This document shows positions 20,853 through 33,749 of a stretch of DNA of 64,000 nt, piece by piece. Below the pieces are notes generated by a model, which saw only the letters and a program-made list of their open reading frames with translations, was not told the origin of the DNA and made no database searches. The stretch's first letter is position 1. Each line of letters begins with the position of its first letter. The position numbers and the translations under genes are program-made. The DNA is from Fragilariopsis cylindrus CCMP1102 (lineage: Eukaryota; Bacillariophyta; Bacillariophyceae; Bacillariales; Bacillariaceae): NCBI GenBank assembly GCA_900095095.1, contig FMBT01000330.1, positions 248,001 through 312,000 on the forward strand, read 5' to 3'.

Positions 20853-22997
20853 ATGACGAGATCCACGAAATCATCATGCATCACTACTCAATTTCTTTTA
20901 CTGGCTTTTATCGCCGTAACGATGGCACCAGTAACAGCCTTTGGTAGCACTGCTACGACTTCGCAAATTTTGAGCAGCTACTATAATCAAAAGGAACAAC
21001 ATCAATCGGTAACAAGTATGACACTCCCTTGTTCTCCAACATCATCGTTGTTACTTCGACGATCGATTAATAATAACAAATTTGCATCACGTTCTTCTTG
21101 TACCAATAATAATTTGGGGACGCGTATGAGAATGTGTGCTAGTATATCGGCACCATCATTATCATTAGTATCGAACGTTGTTAGTAGAATCCGTGGTGGT
21201 GGGGCCGCTGCTGCCGCTACTGGAACTGCTGGATTTGGTGCTGCCGCTCTTGCTACTCCTACTAGCTTATTCAACACATGTCTATTGGCGGTGGCTATGC
21301 TATCAACGACATTTAAAGTTTTGCAATCGATTGATAGCAGGAGAAGTAGTAATAACGACACATCAAAAGACGATGCAGCAGTAAAAACGAAACCTGATAG
21401 CGTGAAAGATTTACAACGTAAATTTTTATCTGTATTTTGGTTATTACGATGTGCCGATTGGTTACAGGGACCATATTTTTATGAAGTATACGCATCAAAG
21501 ATATTTGGTGGTGCACCAGCCTCAATGTCAATGGTCAGTCGTTTATTCCTAACAGGATTCGCATCAACAGCGTTGTTCGGGCCAGCTGTTGGACGTGCCG
21601 TTGACACGTACGGTCGAAAAAAGGGAACGTTAGCATTTTCAATCATATATGCAATAGGTGCCCTATCGACGAAAAGTCCATTATTACTTGTATTGCTATT
21701 TGGGCGTGTCATGTCTGGAATTGGTACCAGTTTACTCTTTAGTGCACCAGAATCGTGGTTAGTTGGGGAATCACAAAAATCTGGTGATGATCCTACTGGA
21801 GAATACTTAGGCGAAACATTTGGAATGGTACGTACGGTCTTGTTTGTTTTGATTGTTGTATCATTCATTCATCCGTTCGTTTATACAGTATACCGAAAAA
21901 GTGCTTTTACTACGTTTCCCAACTGAGCAGACAATAAAGTAAAAACCATATATCTATATTTGTTTGTCATCACACAAAAACGATAATGATTGGAACGAAA
22001 GCGAAAGCGACACACAATAGCCGACATTTTTTTGAAAAAGTTGGAGTTGGTTTTTGTCTACATTATATAATTACTCTTTCTTACGTTTTCGCTCATATTT
22101 GTGATTCTTTTTGTGAAAAATCGTTTTCTTCTTAAGGCGTACGCTGGTGATTCGATCGTTGCGATTATTGCCGGTCAATTGGCGAGTTTGGCAGCAACTA
22201 AACGTGGTCCAACTGGACCCTTTGAATTATCGACAGGATTCTTACTGGCTGGTGGATTATTAGCGTCATTTTTGTGGAAAGAAAATCTAGCAGCCAAGTC
22301 GTCGTCGTCATCGGATTCGACGAACGATGACGAAAAAGAAGAAGGCGGCAAACCATCCATCAAGGATGCTATCAAGGTCATTCGTGCTGATCCGAAAATT
22401 ATGATGGTCGGAGGTGTTCAGAGTCTATTTGAGGCTGCTATGTACATCTTTGTGCTGCAGTGGCCACCAGCAATTGCTAAAGCCGTTGCCAAGTCCTTCG
22501 GAGATGGTGCCGGGACACCGTACGGTACGGTCTTTTCGACTTTTATGGCGTGTTGCTTGTTCGGGTCAACACTTTTTGGTCAATTTGCCAAGATGAAAGG
22601 ACCAACTACCGAAGGTGTTACCGCGGGTATGTTAGCAGTCGCTACCGTTGCCATGTCGACTGCCACGTATACGGTCTCAACAGCATCGACAGCCAGTGGT
22701 CTACTTCCGCTGGTTGCGTCATTCTTTGCCTTCGAAGCGTGTGTGGGTATGTACTTTCCTTCTATCGGAACGTTACGAAGTAAATACGTCCCTGACTCTC
22801 ATCGATCGGTCATTATGAATTTGTTCGGTATCCCCCTAAACATTTTGGTTGTGAGCGTCTTCATGTTTGTCAAGTATCTGGGCGTAAACGGTGCACTCGG
22901 TGTCAGTTCATGTGCTCTGGGATTAGCAACGTTGTGCATGGTCAAACTCAATATGTTAATAGCTAACGAGAAGGTGAAGGATCCAGTGCTAGCGTAA
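20853..22997 (+). CDS. MFSD5: MFSD5-like major facilitator with plastid-type signal
   Basis: Two exons, 20853-21827 and 22137-22997, with a GTACGT...AAG intron joining ETFGM to AYAGDS. Product 611 aa. The N-terminus is a signal peptide with an AF step (IAVTMAPVTAFGST) and a Ser-rich transit-like stretch, then about 12 membrane segments. The MFSD5 (molybdate-anion transporter, MFS_5) pattern is clear: CADWLQGPYFYEVYAS, MFS loop-2-like GRAVDTYGRKKG, GRVMSGIGTSLLFSAPESWLVGE, EAAMYIFVLQWPPAI and IPLNILVVSVF. In algae this family imports molybdate (MOT2). The plastid-type leader suggests residence in a plastid envelope or other internal membrane, which is inference. An acidic Lys-rich loop lies between the two halves. 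Convergent with the SPX-MFS gene, 189 nt apart. Confidence 0.9.
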
Positions 22998-23186
22998 GAG
23001 ATGAACAATGCAAGCATCAATAAAAATAAAGTAATCATACAATAGTAATAAAACGCAAAAACAAATAATAAATCTGAATTTAATATTTTTTTAATGTAGG
23101 ATAACTTAATGGTAAAATTGGTCGAAATGAAAAGATGAAACAGTATTATTTCAGTAGAATTCTTCCTTTTCCTTCCAAGCAAGCTC

Positions 23187-26100
23187 TTACATCAAAAAGA
23201 AGTAGTGCTTTCGAACAAGATAGTACACCACTAAAGTTGTAATTAAAATTGGCATCAATAAAGAATTCAAAATATCAACATTGATTTCTCGTTGAGACAA
23301 AACAATCGAAGCGATGTACAAATTCGCAAATAGCTGGGAAAACAATGATACGAACGTAACAATAGTTCCCAAGTTAATCACGATATTTTGCAAGTTCGGA
23401 GGTGATACCTTGCTGAGCATAGAACGCGATGCTACTCCTAATGATCGCAAGGCCGTAAACGTAATGATGAAGCCGATGGAGTACTGCGCAACTCCTAACA
23501 TCCAATCATATTGGTGATGTCGATTACTGCTATCTTCTTTGAATAGATTGTGTATGTTGGGTATGAGAGCGAATAGAGACCCCCAGTTTACCATTACAAG
23601 CACTCCTAGTCCAAGTAAAAATATACTCCGCTGAAATTTTAAGTTTACCATATGAGGGAAAAGTGAGACCATGGACAATAGTTGACTTAAAATCATTAGA
23701 AGCAATCAAAACAAACTTACCTTGACTGTCGACCGTTCCTCGTATCTTCTTGTAATTTGTTCGCATGCGTAATCCATTGGTAAAAGCATCACCGACAGTG
23801 AGGCTAGAAACAGACCAGTGACTGACCCTCTCCATTGGAAATAACATTTGGTGATAAGGGCACAAGAAGAAAACAGAACTTCCTGCGCAAATACGGTGCA
23901 TACAATTAAAACTAGAGAAACGGGGATAGCTATGCTGTACAACATTAATTTGCGAATCCTCTTGGTGAAGGTTCTGATCCTTCGTTTACGTTTTCGACTT
24001 GGACCCCTCAATCCGGCACCCGTTCGACTATCGCTTGGGCTTTCTGATGGAAGTAATGTTTCGACTTCTTTGTAGTTTCCTTCAACACTGATCTCTCTCA
24101 GTTTTGAAGACTTTTGAAATAATAGGCCCGTCTCTTCTGTAGATGAATCCGAACTGTCCACTTCTTCGTTAGCATATCCCTCAAAATCAGAAGTGCTCTC
24201 GTCACTTGTCTCTTTCTTCCTGGCGTCATAGGCAATATCTACCTTCCATCCAAAAACGATATAAACGAGATATATTAACCAAAGAAGCACCATGAACCAG
24301 TTTGCAGCAGTCAGTCGCTGAACTTGAGTGATGTTTGGGCTATTATGTGCATTTCCCGATGCCACCATATCCAGTAAGGAGGTTGGACGCATAGACGGCT
24401 CATAGGTTTCCATAACAAGCGCACTACCAATTATATTTGGTGCGTGACTCTTTGCTGGGTTGTCGAAATCAGTAGATGAAGGGAAGAAACTTCTAGCTGG
24501 ATTCGATTCGAAATTATCGTTAGAAAAGGGAGACAAGGCCGAACCAGGGCCGTAACTTACACTAAGTGCAACTGGTGGTTCTTGTGACAGCCTCGGTTCC
24601 TTGATTGTAGGTAATGCTGATGGATCGCCAGTTGTCGATATCGATGGAGATTGGGATGGTATATATATTGATGTTTCGATATTACCTGAAGGTGACGGTG
24701 TTGGAATACTTGTTGGTTGTCCAGTTGGCTTGTTTGGAGATACTATCACTGGTGTTGTTGATGGACTGTCAGTGGTATCACCTGAAGGTGATGACGTTGG
24801 AATACCTTTCGCTTGGCTTGTCGTAGGAGCGAATGTAGCATATACTGTCGATGCTGACCCGTTGACCATGTACTGTGACTGTTTGAATGGTGCTGTTGGT
24901 TCTGAAGTGGGAAGTTCCATATTTGTCTCGTCATAAAGCAGCTTTCTACCTCGTCCTAAACTATTCTCATCTTCTACAGTAGACCCTAGATTGAATTCTG
25001 ATCCTGTGGTTATCAACCTTCCAGCTAAAGAGCCTATTAAAAGTCCAAATATTTGTCCTGTCACTTGCAATTGCATCAAACGAGCACTTTCGGCTACGAT
25101 TAAACAAACAGGAATGAAACATATCACAAATTGACGATGTACTATTTCTGCTGCGGCAAAACCCATGAGGAATCTTCCCAAAATCTAACGGGAGAGAAGG
25201 AGTTAAGCAGACTGTTAGAAACTTCCAATAACAGGCGAATATCATGTAAGGAAAAAACAATTATTGCTTACCATTAAAGAGATGGAATTATTTTCAATTC
25301 CATAAACCTGCACAATATTCCCAACGATAGCAATCAAACATGAACATATAAGCAGGTAGCGAAAGAGTGCTATATTCTCGCTGTTTGTTTGTTTACTCGT
25401 GGTATACTCAGAAAGAATATGGCAGTGTATTGCAGCAACAATTATAGCAGAAAAAATAGGGGCTCCGATGATGAGAGCCGAGTAAGCAATGCTATCATCC
25501 GATTCCAATGCTAAGGTCACTGAAGTAGGATGCGAGATAAAATAGTTTGCCTAGAATGGAAGATGTTGTGAGAAGAAGTCAGCGGTGATAAAGTACTATT
25601 TTCTTTTCGAGTACTTACATTGTATAGAAACAGTGACAGCCGATTTGCTCGTAATATGGAGGGAGGAAGGTCCGTAAATCGACTTATGCGTAGGAAAATT
25701 GACGGAGGTAAACCAGTTCCTTCAAGATGTAACCTTGAATGTATACCTTCTGATTTCGGAGGCAAAATGCCCAATGCGTTGGACACAATGGACTCCTTTT
25801 CGTGGACTGCTCTTGGGTTTATCTTTAAGGGAGTTGGTGACCCAGAAGAGGGTAGAATGAGAGCAACAGCCAAGGATGAAGTCATCACGCTCGCTATAGA
25901 TGCCTTTCGCCAATGACCACATTTCAGACCCTCGTAGATAGCAGATGTATCTAATAATAAGGCAGCATCAGGATTGTACGAAAGTAAAACGTCGAGTGTA
26001 TCTCTAGAGCAGCCGTCGAGTCCTTCTCCAATTATCGCTTGACCTGTGAACGCTAGTGTTGACCGACTCAAGTAGCTTGAGAAGGGGTTCGACTTGATTC

Positions 26101-28886
26101 GCGAGGCTTCCCGAAGAGCAGCCTGTTTTATCGTGGTTTTGCGTAAGTTTGATGCGCAAAAGACACTGGATAAGTTCCGTATGAAAAGTGGCTAGACTAA
26201 CAGGTATTTACACAGAATATATTGCTAATATCGAGGAATACAGAGCAACACATTTACTTTTACTTACTATAGACAAAACGGCATATCTGAGTCTTGACAG
26301 GGACAAGCCCGATGTTGTAGACGGAGGTCCTGCGCCGTGCTCGTCGTCGGATCCATATATATCGTGATCCTGCAACAGAGCAATCGTTTCTTCGTGTTGC
26401 TGCGATGTGTTCTTCATACAATCATCAGTCGAAAGGTTAAATGGCCATTTGGTACTTCCTTGATCTTGAGAAACAGCTGCCCCCCTTTTCCCTTTCTTTA
26501 ACGCAGGATTCAATTTGGCCAAGGCATCAGCCCTCAAACTCGAAACTTCGTACTCTGACAGGGCTAAAGCTAAACACGATGAAACTACCTTTACTGTTCT
26601 CGAGTTCGCCAGTTGCTGGATTTTCAAGTCATATACACCTATTAGCTTGCCGTTATTGACTAGACCAATTAGATCAGGATGGGCCTCGTAGATATCTCCA
26701 GCCACGTGGGCAATCAAACCACCTAATGTAGTGTCCTCTTGAGATCTCGTCGTTCGCTTTCGATGATAATATCCCCCCAACATCCTATTCATCAACAGCC
26801 TGTCGTGTTTTTTACAGATCTTTCGTACGGCAACTAAGTTTACGCAGATGTATTTAAGAATATGCAAGAGTTCTACGCCAACCGCCGAGAAGGCATCTGC
26901 TTCGTCAACTGCCGATATCAAGAGCAAATCTTCTCCTACGATATAATCATTCCGTTGAAAGATGGATCTTTCTCTTCGAATTTCCTGAAAATGAGCGATC
27001 TTTCGTGTAGTAGCTTCGAATTTTTCTTGTGTTTCAGTAAAGGCGGGACGTCCTAGACCCCGTCTTCCTTTTGCCGATGATGCATTCGAAAAGGGAACCG
27101 AAGATGAAGAGCCTGCTGCTGTCAAATTCCCTCGAGGATCCGCGTGTGCGGAATATCCATCAGCCGAGGAAAATGTTTTGGCAAGATTCAGCCGTCCGGT
27201 ACCACTTTCCTTGCTACCTCCTTCGTCCGAGGAAGAATCAGACCAAGGAAATCCTCCTTTGCGATTGTGGTGATAACCACCGGTTCCTTCGTCTGACGAA
27301 GACGATGCCGATGCATGAATTCCTCCATCCGATAACGGGTGGTCGTATGCACCAGTGGACGTTGCCGTCATAGCCATCGACTCGTCCGACGATAGAAACC
27401 GAAGACTGCCAGCAGTATCAGCCAATTCACCTAGCCTAGCTTGAGCGAACAACGTTACCTTTTCAACTTCAGCACGCAACAATCCCAAGAATCGTTCTGT
27501 GATAGCCCGAGCTTTTGCGTGAGCAATACGGATATGGGGTGGCACTGTCTTTTCTCGTTCTTTCCGTTGACGAATAAGACGTCGTTTCTTGCGTTGTTTC
27601 CAAGCTCGACGACGTTCGCGTTCGTATCGAATCTTTCGTTCATCGTTCTTGTTGGCGGCGGTATTATCTTTCAGAGTACTGGTTGCCGATCCATTTGCTG
27701 ATTCCAAGGAGTGTTGTTCTGATTAGTATTGAAGTCGATCATACTCCCGTACCCATATCCATCAGTCTCTGGTTCCTTACGGGGTGTTGGGAACGAAACA
27801 AAATGTCCAGTCGTATTATCAGTCGATTTTGTCGCGTAATTGGCGTGCTTTGGCGTGGGCGTCATGGGTAGGTCTTGTCGTAATGATGGTCCTTCGTTTG
27901 CTTCAGCTGTTTTTTCACGGTTACCCGTCCTACCACCCCCAAACAAACCACCACCGAAAGCACTTCTGCTAGCATTGTCACCTTCATCGTTACCACCAAA
28001 ATTATAGTAGTAGTAGTTGTTGCCCCCACCACAATCATCATCGTCGTCATCGTTTTCACGTCCTGAATTTCCTTTTTCGACGATAAAGGCATCCGGCGGA
28101 GTACTACTGTTATTCTTCTTTTGGTGACGATGATGAGTACGATTTTGTTTCGTTCCTCTGTGGTTATTTTTCTTCTTGCTTTTGATGTTGCTCGTCTTAC
28201 TTTCCTTTTTCTTTTTTCTGCCAGTCGACCACGGAGCACATTTATCATAATAATCTGAATCATTTGCGTTGGAATCATCATTTTCTTCGCTCGATGACGC
28301 GTACATCCCACCTTGCGTGGTAGTACCATACGCCGTGACAGAAAAAGCAGACGGCGTTCGATGATGGTGCTGTTGATTCAACATTGTTCCCATCGAAGAT
28401 GTTGTGGACAATCCTCTTGGTTCTGAGTTTTCATCTTTGTAAGGATCAACATGCATGTGATGTTGTCCCAGTCCTTGTTGTTCCCAGACAGTGATACCAG
28501 AGTAACTGTATTCAAAAGAATCATCAGCCAGTGCTCGTTCAACATCGACATCCCCATCGGTGCCGTCACTATGGTCATCGTCCAAGTCTACCTCCGAGGC
28601 GAAAGCTATATCGGAATCTGATTCAAGAAAGAGTTCATCGCGATAATCTTTAGTCTCAGTGTTGCTGTTGTTGTTTCGTTCCGAATCGGTTATGCCAACT
28701 CCACCAACACCCCCTTTACTGGTAAAAAATCCATCTGAGGAACCCATCGCGCCTCGTGGTGCTGTTCGCGTTCTTCGTACACAGCCTCGATCTGCGACAA
28801 AGCAATTTCAACGTTTCGTAATCGAGATAGGCCGGCTCCCACCCAGTGCGGCGGCCCATACGCAAACTCGAACCGAATCCTACCAT
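23187..28886 (-). CDS. SPX-MFS phosphate transporter (vacuolar VPT/PHT5-like) with Pro-Ser-Thr-rich luminal loop
   Basis: Exons: 28886-26268, 26191-25619, 25550-25272, 25184-23721, 23630-23187; all introns are GT-AG and phase-consistent. The first exon has three one-base breaks (AAA at 28799-28801, A6 at 28724-28729, and near 27710). Product roughly 1,790 aa. It opens with an SPX domain (GWEPAYLDYETLKLL, SQIEAVYEERE, then after a long acidic/His/Asn insert FLGLLRAEVEKVTLFAQ and LLHILKYICVNLVAVRKICKKHDRLL), whose basic helices bind inositol pyrophosphates as a phosphate-status sensor. An MFS domain follows, with LGRFLMGFAAAEIVHRQF and more than ten hydrophobic segments. SPX plus MFS defines vacuolar phosphate transporters. 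Unusual features are a Ser/Pro/Thr-rich loop (about 24950-24350, PTSIPTPSPSG and similar) and a basic KRKRRIRTF patch before the second half. Confidence 0.9.
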
Positions 28887-29732
28887 GATTGTTTTTTTTC
28901 CTGGTTGCTTATTCAATAGGTTTCTTTTTTTTGTTTTTTGATCAGCAAAAATAAGATTTGATTATCATAACAAATCCGGTTGATCGATGACGGCGTACAA
29001 TAATATATTATATATAGCGTGTGCGACAATGGAATTTGGCGTAAATCAGAATTATCGTGTTCCCTCTATGACGCCACTCTACCTCTGGCCTGGCTGAGAA
29101 GAACTTGTTGATGGTTACGTATGCTAGTATGATGCGACAAGTGGGATAGGAACCTAATTTTATTGGATGGGGTACAGGATATGGCGGTATGGTTTGTGTT
29201 GTTGTCACTACTCTGTATTACTCAAATACAATACGATGTACATTCTTAATTCTTATTCTCAAGAAAAATCTTCCGTCAGACGTGGATAAAATTGATTCGA
29301 ACACACAAAAATAAAAAAATCGCATCCCCATAAAAAATCCGTAATCGGCACAGTGTAGTTAGTACGGTACAGTAGTTAGATAGTCTCTATAACTGTACTG
29401 TATTTAGGTTAGCGCTATCAACACATTTGATAACTATGAGTACGAGTGTACTTTATATCATGACATTGACTTTGAATTTTTATTCTGACTTTATCAAAAA
29501 AAAAGGTTAAGAATTTGTTAGTTAGCTAGAACTAAATTAGCTCCTGAAACAATACTATAAATTGATGATGGAAAAGGTCTACTATTATAGTGTCTGTTTC
29601 CATACATATATTGCTATGATGTTATACTATGTTATGTGTTGATTAAAAATTAAAATTTGTGTACTGTATGTGTGTGTGTGTGGCGTGTTATAAAAACTGT
29701 TTACTTCTTTTAAAAAAAAATATGAAAATCAA
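28887..29732. other. Intergenic, no gene seen
   Basis: About 850 nt between two minus-strand genes, including the SPX-MFS promoter. Very AT-rich, with a short TG repeat near 29670. No family signal. Confidence 0.45.
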
Positions 29733-31544
29733 TCACAATGGAAGTTGTTTCCATTGTTGTTGTTGTTGTTGACCACCGGCAGTGCTAGTAGTAGTACATA
29801 TTCTTTTTGCAAATATTATAGGACGATTTAAATTGGTACCAAAAAATTGGTGTTGTTGCTCTTGTTGTTGTTTGACTTTTAATTGTTCATGTTGTGATTG
29901 TGATGATGATTTCGATTCCTTCAAAAATTGTAATGAGGAACGTACATCCTCACAAAATCCATCTTCTTCAACATTAGGTGATGTTGATGTATATTGTAAT
30001 AGTATATCATCATCTAATTGAAGTAATGAATCAAAATTTGTTATATTACATGAATTGAATTCAATTGGTTGGACCCAAAATAATTGATATTCATTTCTGC
30101 TATTTTTTTTTGGTTTTGGTTTTGGTTATTGTTGTTAATACTGTTGTTAGTATCCAATATTGATATTGAGTTCCATAAATTATTCACATCTTGTACGGTA
30201 TGAACAACACTCAATTGATGATGATGATGTTGTTCTCGGCACCATAATCGTACTGATCGTAAGACAGGAGCTGGACCACCACAACCACTACCACTTGTAC
30301 TGGTATTTGTATGAGTGTTTTTGTTACATTTCGCTAAAAAAACTTCTCCCGATTGTAAATCAATTCCTAATCCACGTCCGATTGGACTATCAATAACGGC
30401 GTTGTTGTTATTACTGCTGTTGAGTTGTACTTGTTGATTATTTGATGATGAAACTGCTAATGTTTTTATAACCATCTGAACTTTTGGTTGTTGTACTACT
30501 TGGTGCTGTTGCTCCAATTTTTTATATTCATCAGCAATTTGTGCTAATAAACGTAATGACCAATCTGTAATAGTCGATGACGACGAATCATCATCATTAA
30601 ATCCACCCATAATATGAATTTCAATAGTAATAACATTACTATTATTATTATTATAGTCATAATCATCACATTTTTTCTCTTCTCCGATATCGACTGGTTG
30701 ATGAGATTGTTGATGATGATGAATATGTTCATCAATCATATCACGGATACATTGATCATAATGTGGACCATCTAAATGTGTTAATGATGTTAATGGTAGA
30801 TCACTGTCATTAGTAGAAGTGCTACTACTACTACTACTGTTAGTAGTAGTACAACACGAACTCGAACTACGAAAGGCAATAATATGACATGTTGTTGCCT
30901 TATCACTCATAATAATATCATATTGATTCGTTGTTGCATTTGCACGTTCTCCTTGTGCGACATAAAGTAAACGTGACTGTGATTGTGACTGTGATTGTGG
31001 TTGTTCTTCTTCTTTATTATTACCACCGAAATAACGGATTCTTGGTGATGCAAATGAAGATGAAGAAGTATTACTGTTACTATTGTATAATAATCGATTT
31101 CGTGATTCTTTTAATACATTCGAACCTGGTAGCAGTGGTAGTTGTAGGTAAATCTAAATCATCATCGTTTGTATTTGCGTAATAATTTCGTGATATATAT
31201 TCATCAACATCAATACTATTAACATCGATATTGTTGTTGTTGGATTCGAATTCAGATTGTTGAAGTGAAGGAAGATAGAATGGAACGTAAGAAGTTGTTG
31301 TTTCTTCTGTCATCATCATCATTTTATCATCATCATTATTATTATTATCTTCTTTTACTACAGAAATCAATAATTTTGTAGGAGTACCATCAGTTGATAA
31401 TGGTGCTGGTATTCTTCCCGTACTAGTAGTAGTACTAGTAGTAGTAGTTTGTACAACATAATGAATAAGACCCGTAGTTTTATCTACTTTCGTCGTTGTT
31501 GTATCACCATAATGCTTATTATTATCGTTATTGTTCAAACTCAC
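29733..31544 (-). CDS. NTAN1: Protein N-terminal asparagine amidohydrolase (NTAN1-like), two frame breaks
   Basis: The NTAN1 enzyme deamidates N-terminal Asn to Asp so that the protein enters the Arg/N-degron degradation route. Segments 31544-31080, 30910-30041 and 29733-30040 join across a break near 31130 and another in the T9 run at 30103-30111. Family blocks in order: LLPGSNVLKESRNRLL, RLLYVAQGERANATT, KATTCHIIAFRS, LTHLDGPHYD, IEIHIMGGFNDD, GRGLGIDLQSGEVF, PAPVLRSVRLWC, then after the second break FWVQPIEFNS, LQYTSTSPNVEEDGFCEDVRSSLQFL. The catalytic Cys is probably the one in TTCHI (family knowledge). Length is swollen by Asn, Thr, Gln and Asp runs. The N-terminal Asn/Thr-rich part is poorly constrained. 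Confidence 0.82.
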
Positions 31545-32499
31545 AGAGTTGTATTGGAATCAGAATTGGTAATCACCATCGTTATTAAGTTATTTAGTTT
31601 CGTTTAGTTTCGTTTGTTTAATTTAATTTAGTTTGGGTACTGTGTTGTGATTGTTGCTAAGAAATGCTTTCACTCTTACTCGTGCCATTAGTTCACCTCA
31701 GGTGTTATCTTTTACCAGCGATGGTATTACAGTATGTACAAATACTCGAGAAAAAAGAACTGCCTTCTGTAACTACAGAACAGGCGCGAGCGAATGATGA
31801 TGATGCACCTGAATGAAGGAATCAATCGTAAGGGGGCGTGCTTAGCATCAACCGGGTACTAGTATGAAGTAATCGTAAGTGTGAAAGAAAGAAACACGAA
31901 ACATCGGAAAAACGTTGTTTTATGAAGACAGGTGGGTTATGATGCAAGAAGTAGTAACAAATCAAAAGTTCCGGTTCTAGTTTTTAAGAAAGAAAGTTAA
32001 GTAATTATATGTGTAATGTTATTCTACGACGTATACCATACTATAAACTTCCGGCAATGTTAATGCTAAGTGTGATTAGTTAATTATTAATTTGCAGTAG
32101 TGATACCGAAGATGTGGCGTGGGTTTCCAAGGTTCTTTCTTACGTGGCGAAAATAAAACTGTCGTCACGAGAACAAAGCATGTACGTATATTAGATACAC
32201 GACTGAGGTGATGATGTGTTGCAGTTAACATAACGCACGATTATCAGAGTGGGGAGGGGACACGCAACAATCCATCCCTCGATTACTCTGTAGACGAGAG
32301 TTTTTTCACGGCGGCGAAAAGGCGATAATAAAATTAAAGGTACTTATCGTCACTTTATTGAATTACATAACAATGAAACAAAATATGATTATGAAGAATA
32401 CTATGAAGGATGGTAGTCGATCCTCCTTATGAACAAGAAGGAAATATTCTCATCGTAAACCAAGTAGCAGGATTAGTACATTGTGGGAAATGATATTTG
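31545..32499. other. Intergenic, no gene seen
   Basis: About 950 nt between divergent NTAN1 and the helicase-associated-domain gene. No coding or RNA signal recognised. Confidence 0.45.
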
Positions 32500-33678
32500 A
32501 TGATGACTTATTCAGAATCTATGGAACGACTAAAGATGCCGCCAGCTTTTGAATACGAAGAAGAGGAAGATAGTAAACGTAGCAATGATGACGGAATTCG
32601 AACTGATGAATTTTTATCTTGATCAAGTATTACCATATCGTGTTATATCGTCGGCGTCATCGTCAGCTTCGGCTGAAGTTACAGCTTCTCTTCGAAATAT
32701 CTGCCAGAAAAGTAATCATCATCATCAAGATCTATCTAGTAATAATACTTCTGCAACAAGAGACTACGGCGACAAGAATGAAGTTGTTAGTGGAAGTTCG
32801 AGTTCTTGTAAAATAGATGATGGCCACTCGCCACGAAAGTTATGTCGAGAGCAAATTAGTACCGGGTACGCCGCAAAAAAATAGCTCTACGCTCATTGTC
32901 TCATTATAGATGATAATGACAACGATGACGATGACGATGATGATGATGATGGGCACGATAATTATAACGAAGAAAACCCCGTCGAACTACTATTTAGGTT
33001 GAAAGTAGAAGCAAGAGCATACGATTTAAAATAGCTGATGTAAAACCTTGCCGTGACAAGGATGCTTTGATGGATTCAGTAATATTGAATGGAGAAGATT
33101 CGGACAACACGAAATGTACACCCGCTGGTATTGCCAATTCCATTTCTTTTGGTGACGGAAAGGGATGTTTGTCATCAAAGATAGACATTCCATCAAGCCG
33201 CAAACGGTAGTGAGAATGCAGCGAAGATCTGGAAGAAGCATATGTTGCTATTGATCGTAATATAGATATTAATGTTATTAATTCCACATCCAAAATAAAT
33301 GAACAGAAGAAAAGGGCAAAAACTCAGATGCAAATGAACGGTAGGAAGTGGAAGGAAATGTATCAGCGTCTTGTGACATACAAAGATGAGCATAGTACTA
33401 CTATTGTGTCAAACCCCGCCGATATGACACTTGATAACTGGACTACAAACCAGCGAAAGGAAAGAAAGGGGAAAACTTTCGACTAAGCGCATGGCTCTTC
33501 TTTCATTCCTTGGTTTCATATAGGCGCAACGGGACACAATATCAACGCCTCGTTACATACAAAGATCAGCATACGGCTATTGTTGTCCCATCATCGATAC
33601 AAAGCTCCACTCATGGATAGCAGCGCAGAGAGTCAGTAAGAAAAATAATCAACCTTCTACTGGACGTATCGCCCTTTA
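32500..33678 (+). CDS. Degenerate or frame-broken helicase-associated (HA) domain protein
   Basis: The plus strand has successive open pieces in different frames beginning at the ATG at 32500 (ERLKMPPAFEYEEEED). They pass a Ser-rich region and an Asp repeat (32917-32950) to a piece with WKEMYQRLVTYKDEHSTTIV followed by LDNWTTNQRKER (about 33350-33465). A second copy follows at about 33545-33670: YQRLVTYKDQHTAIVVP and SWIAAQRVSKKN. The W...YQRLV.YK..H...V......L..W...QR pattern is the helicase-associated domain (Pfam HA, PF03457). Stramenopiles carry it in tandem in many nuclear proteins with no helicase part. No helicase motifs are seen here. Several stops separate the pieces, so this is either a pseudogene or has unrecognised introns. 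Confidence 0.5.
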
Positions 33679-33749
33679 AGTTTCAATTGATTTTATATGA
33701 TTACAATTCTTAATTTTTTAATCCATTTTGCTGAAGAGGAGAAGTAATA

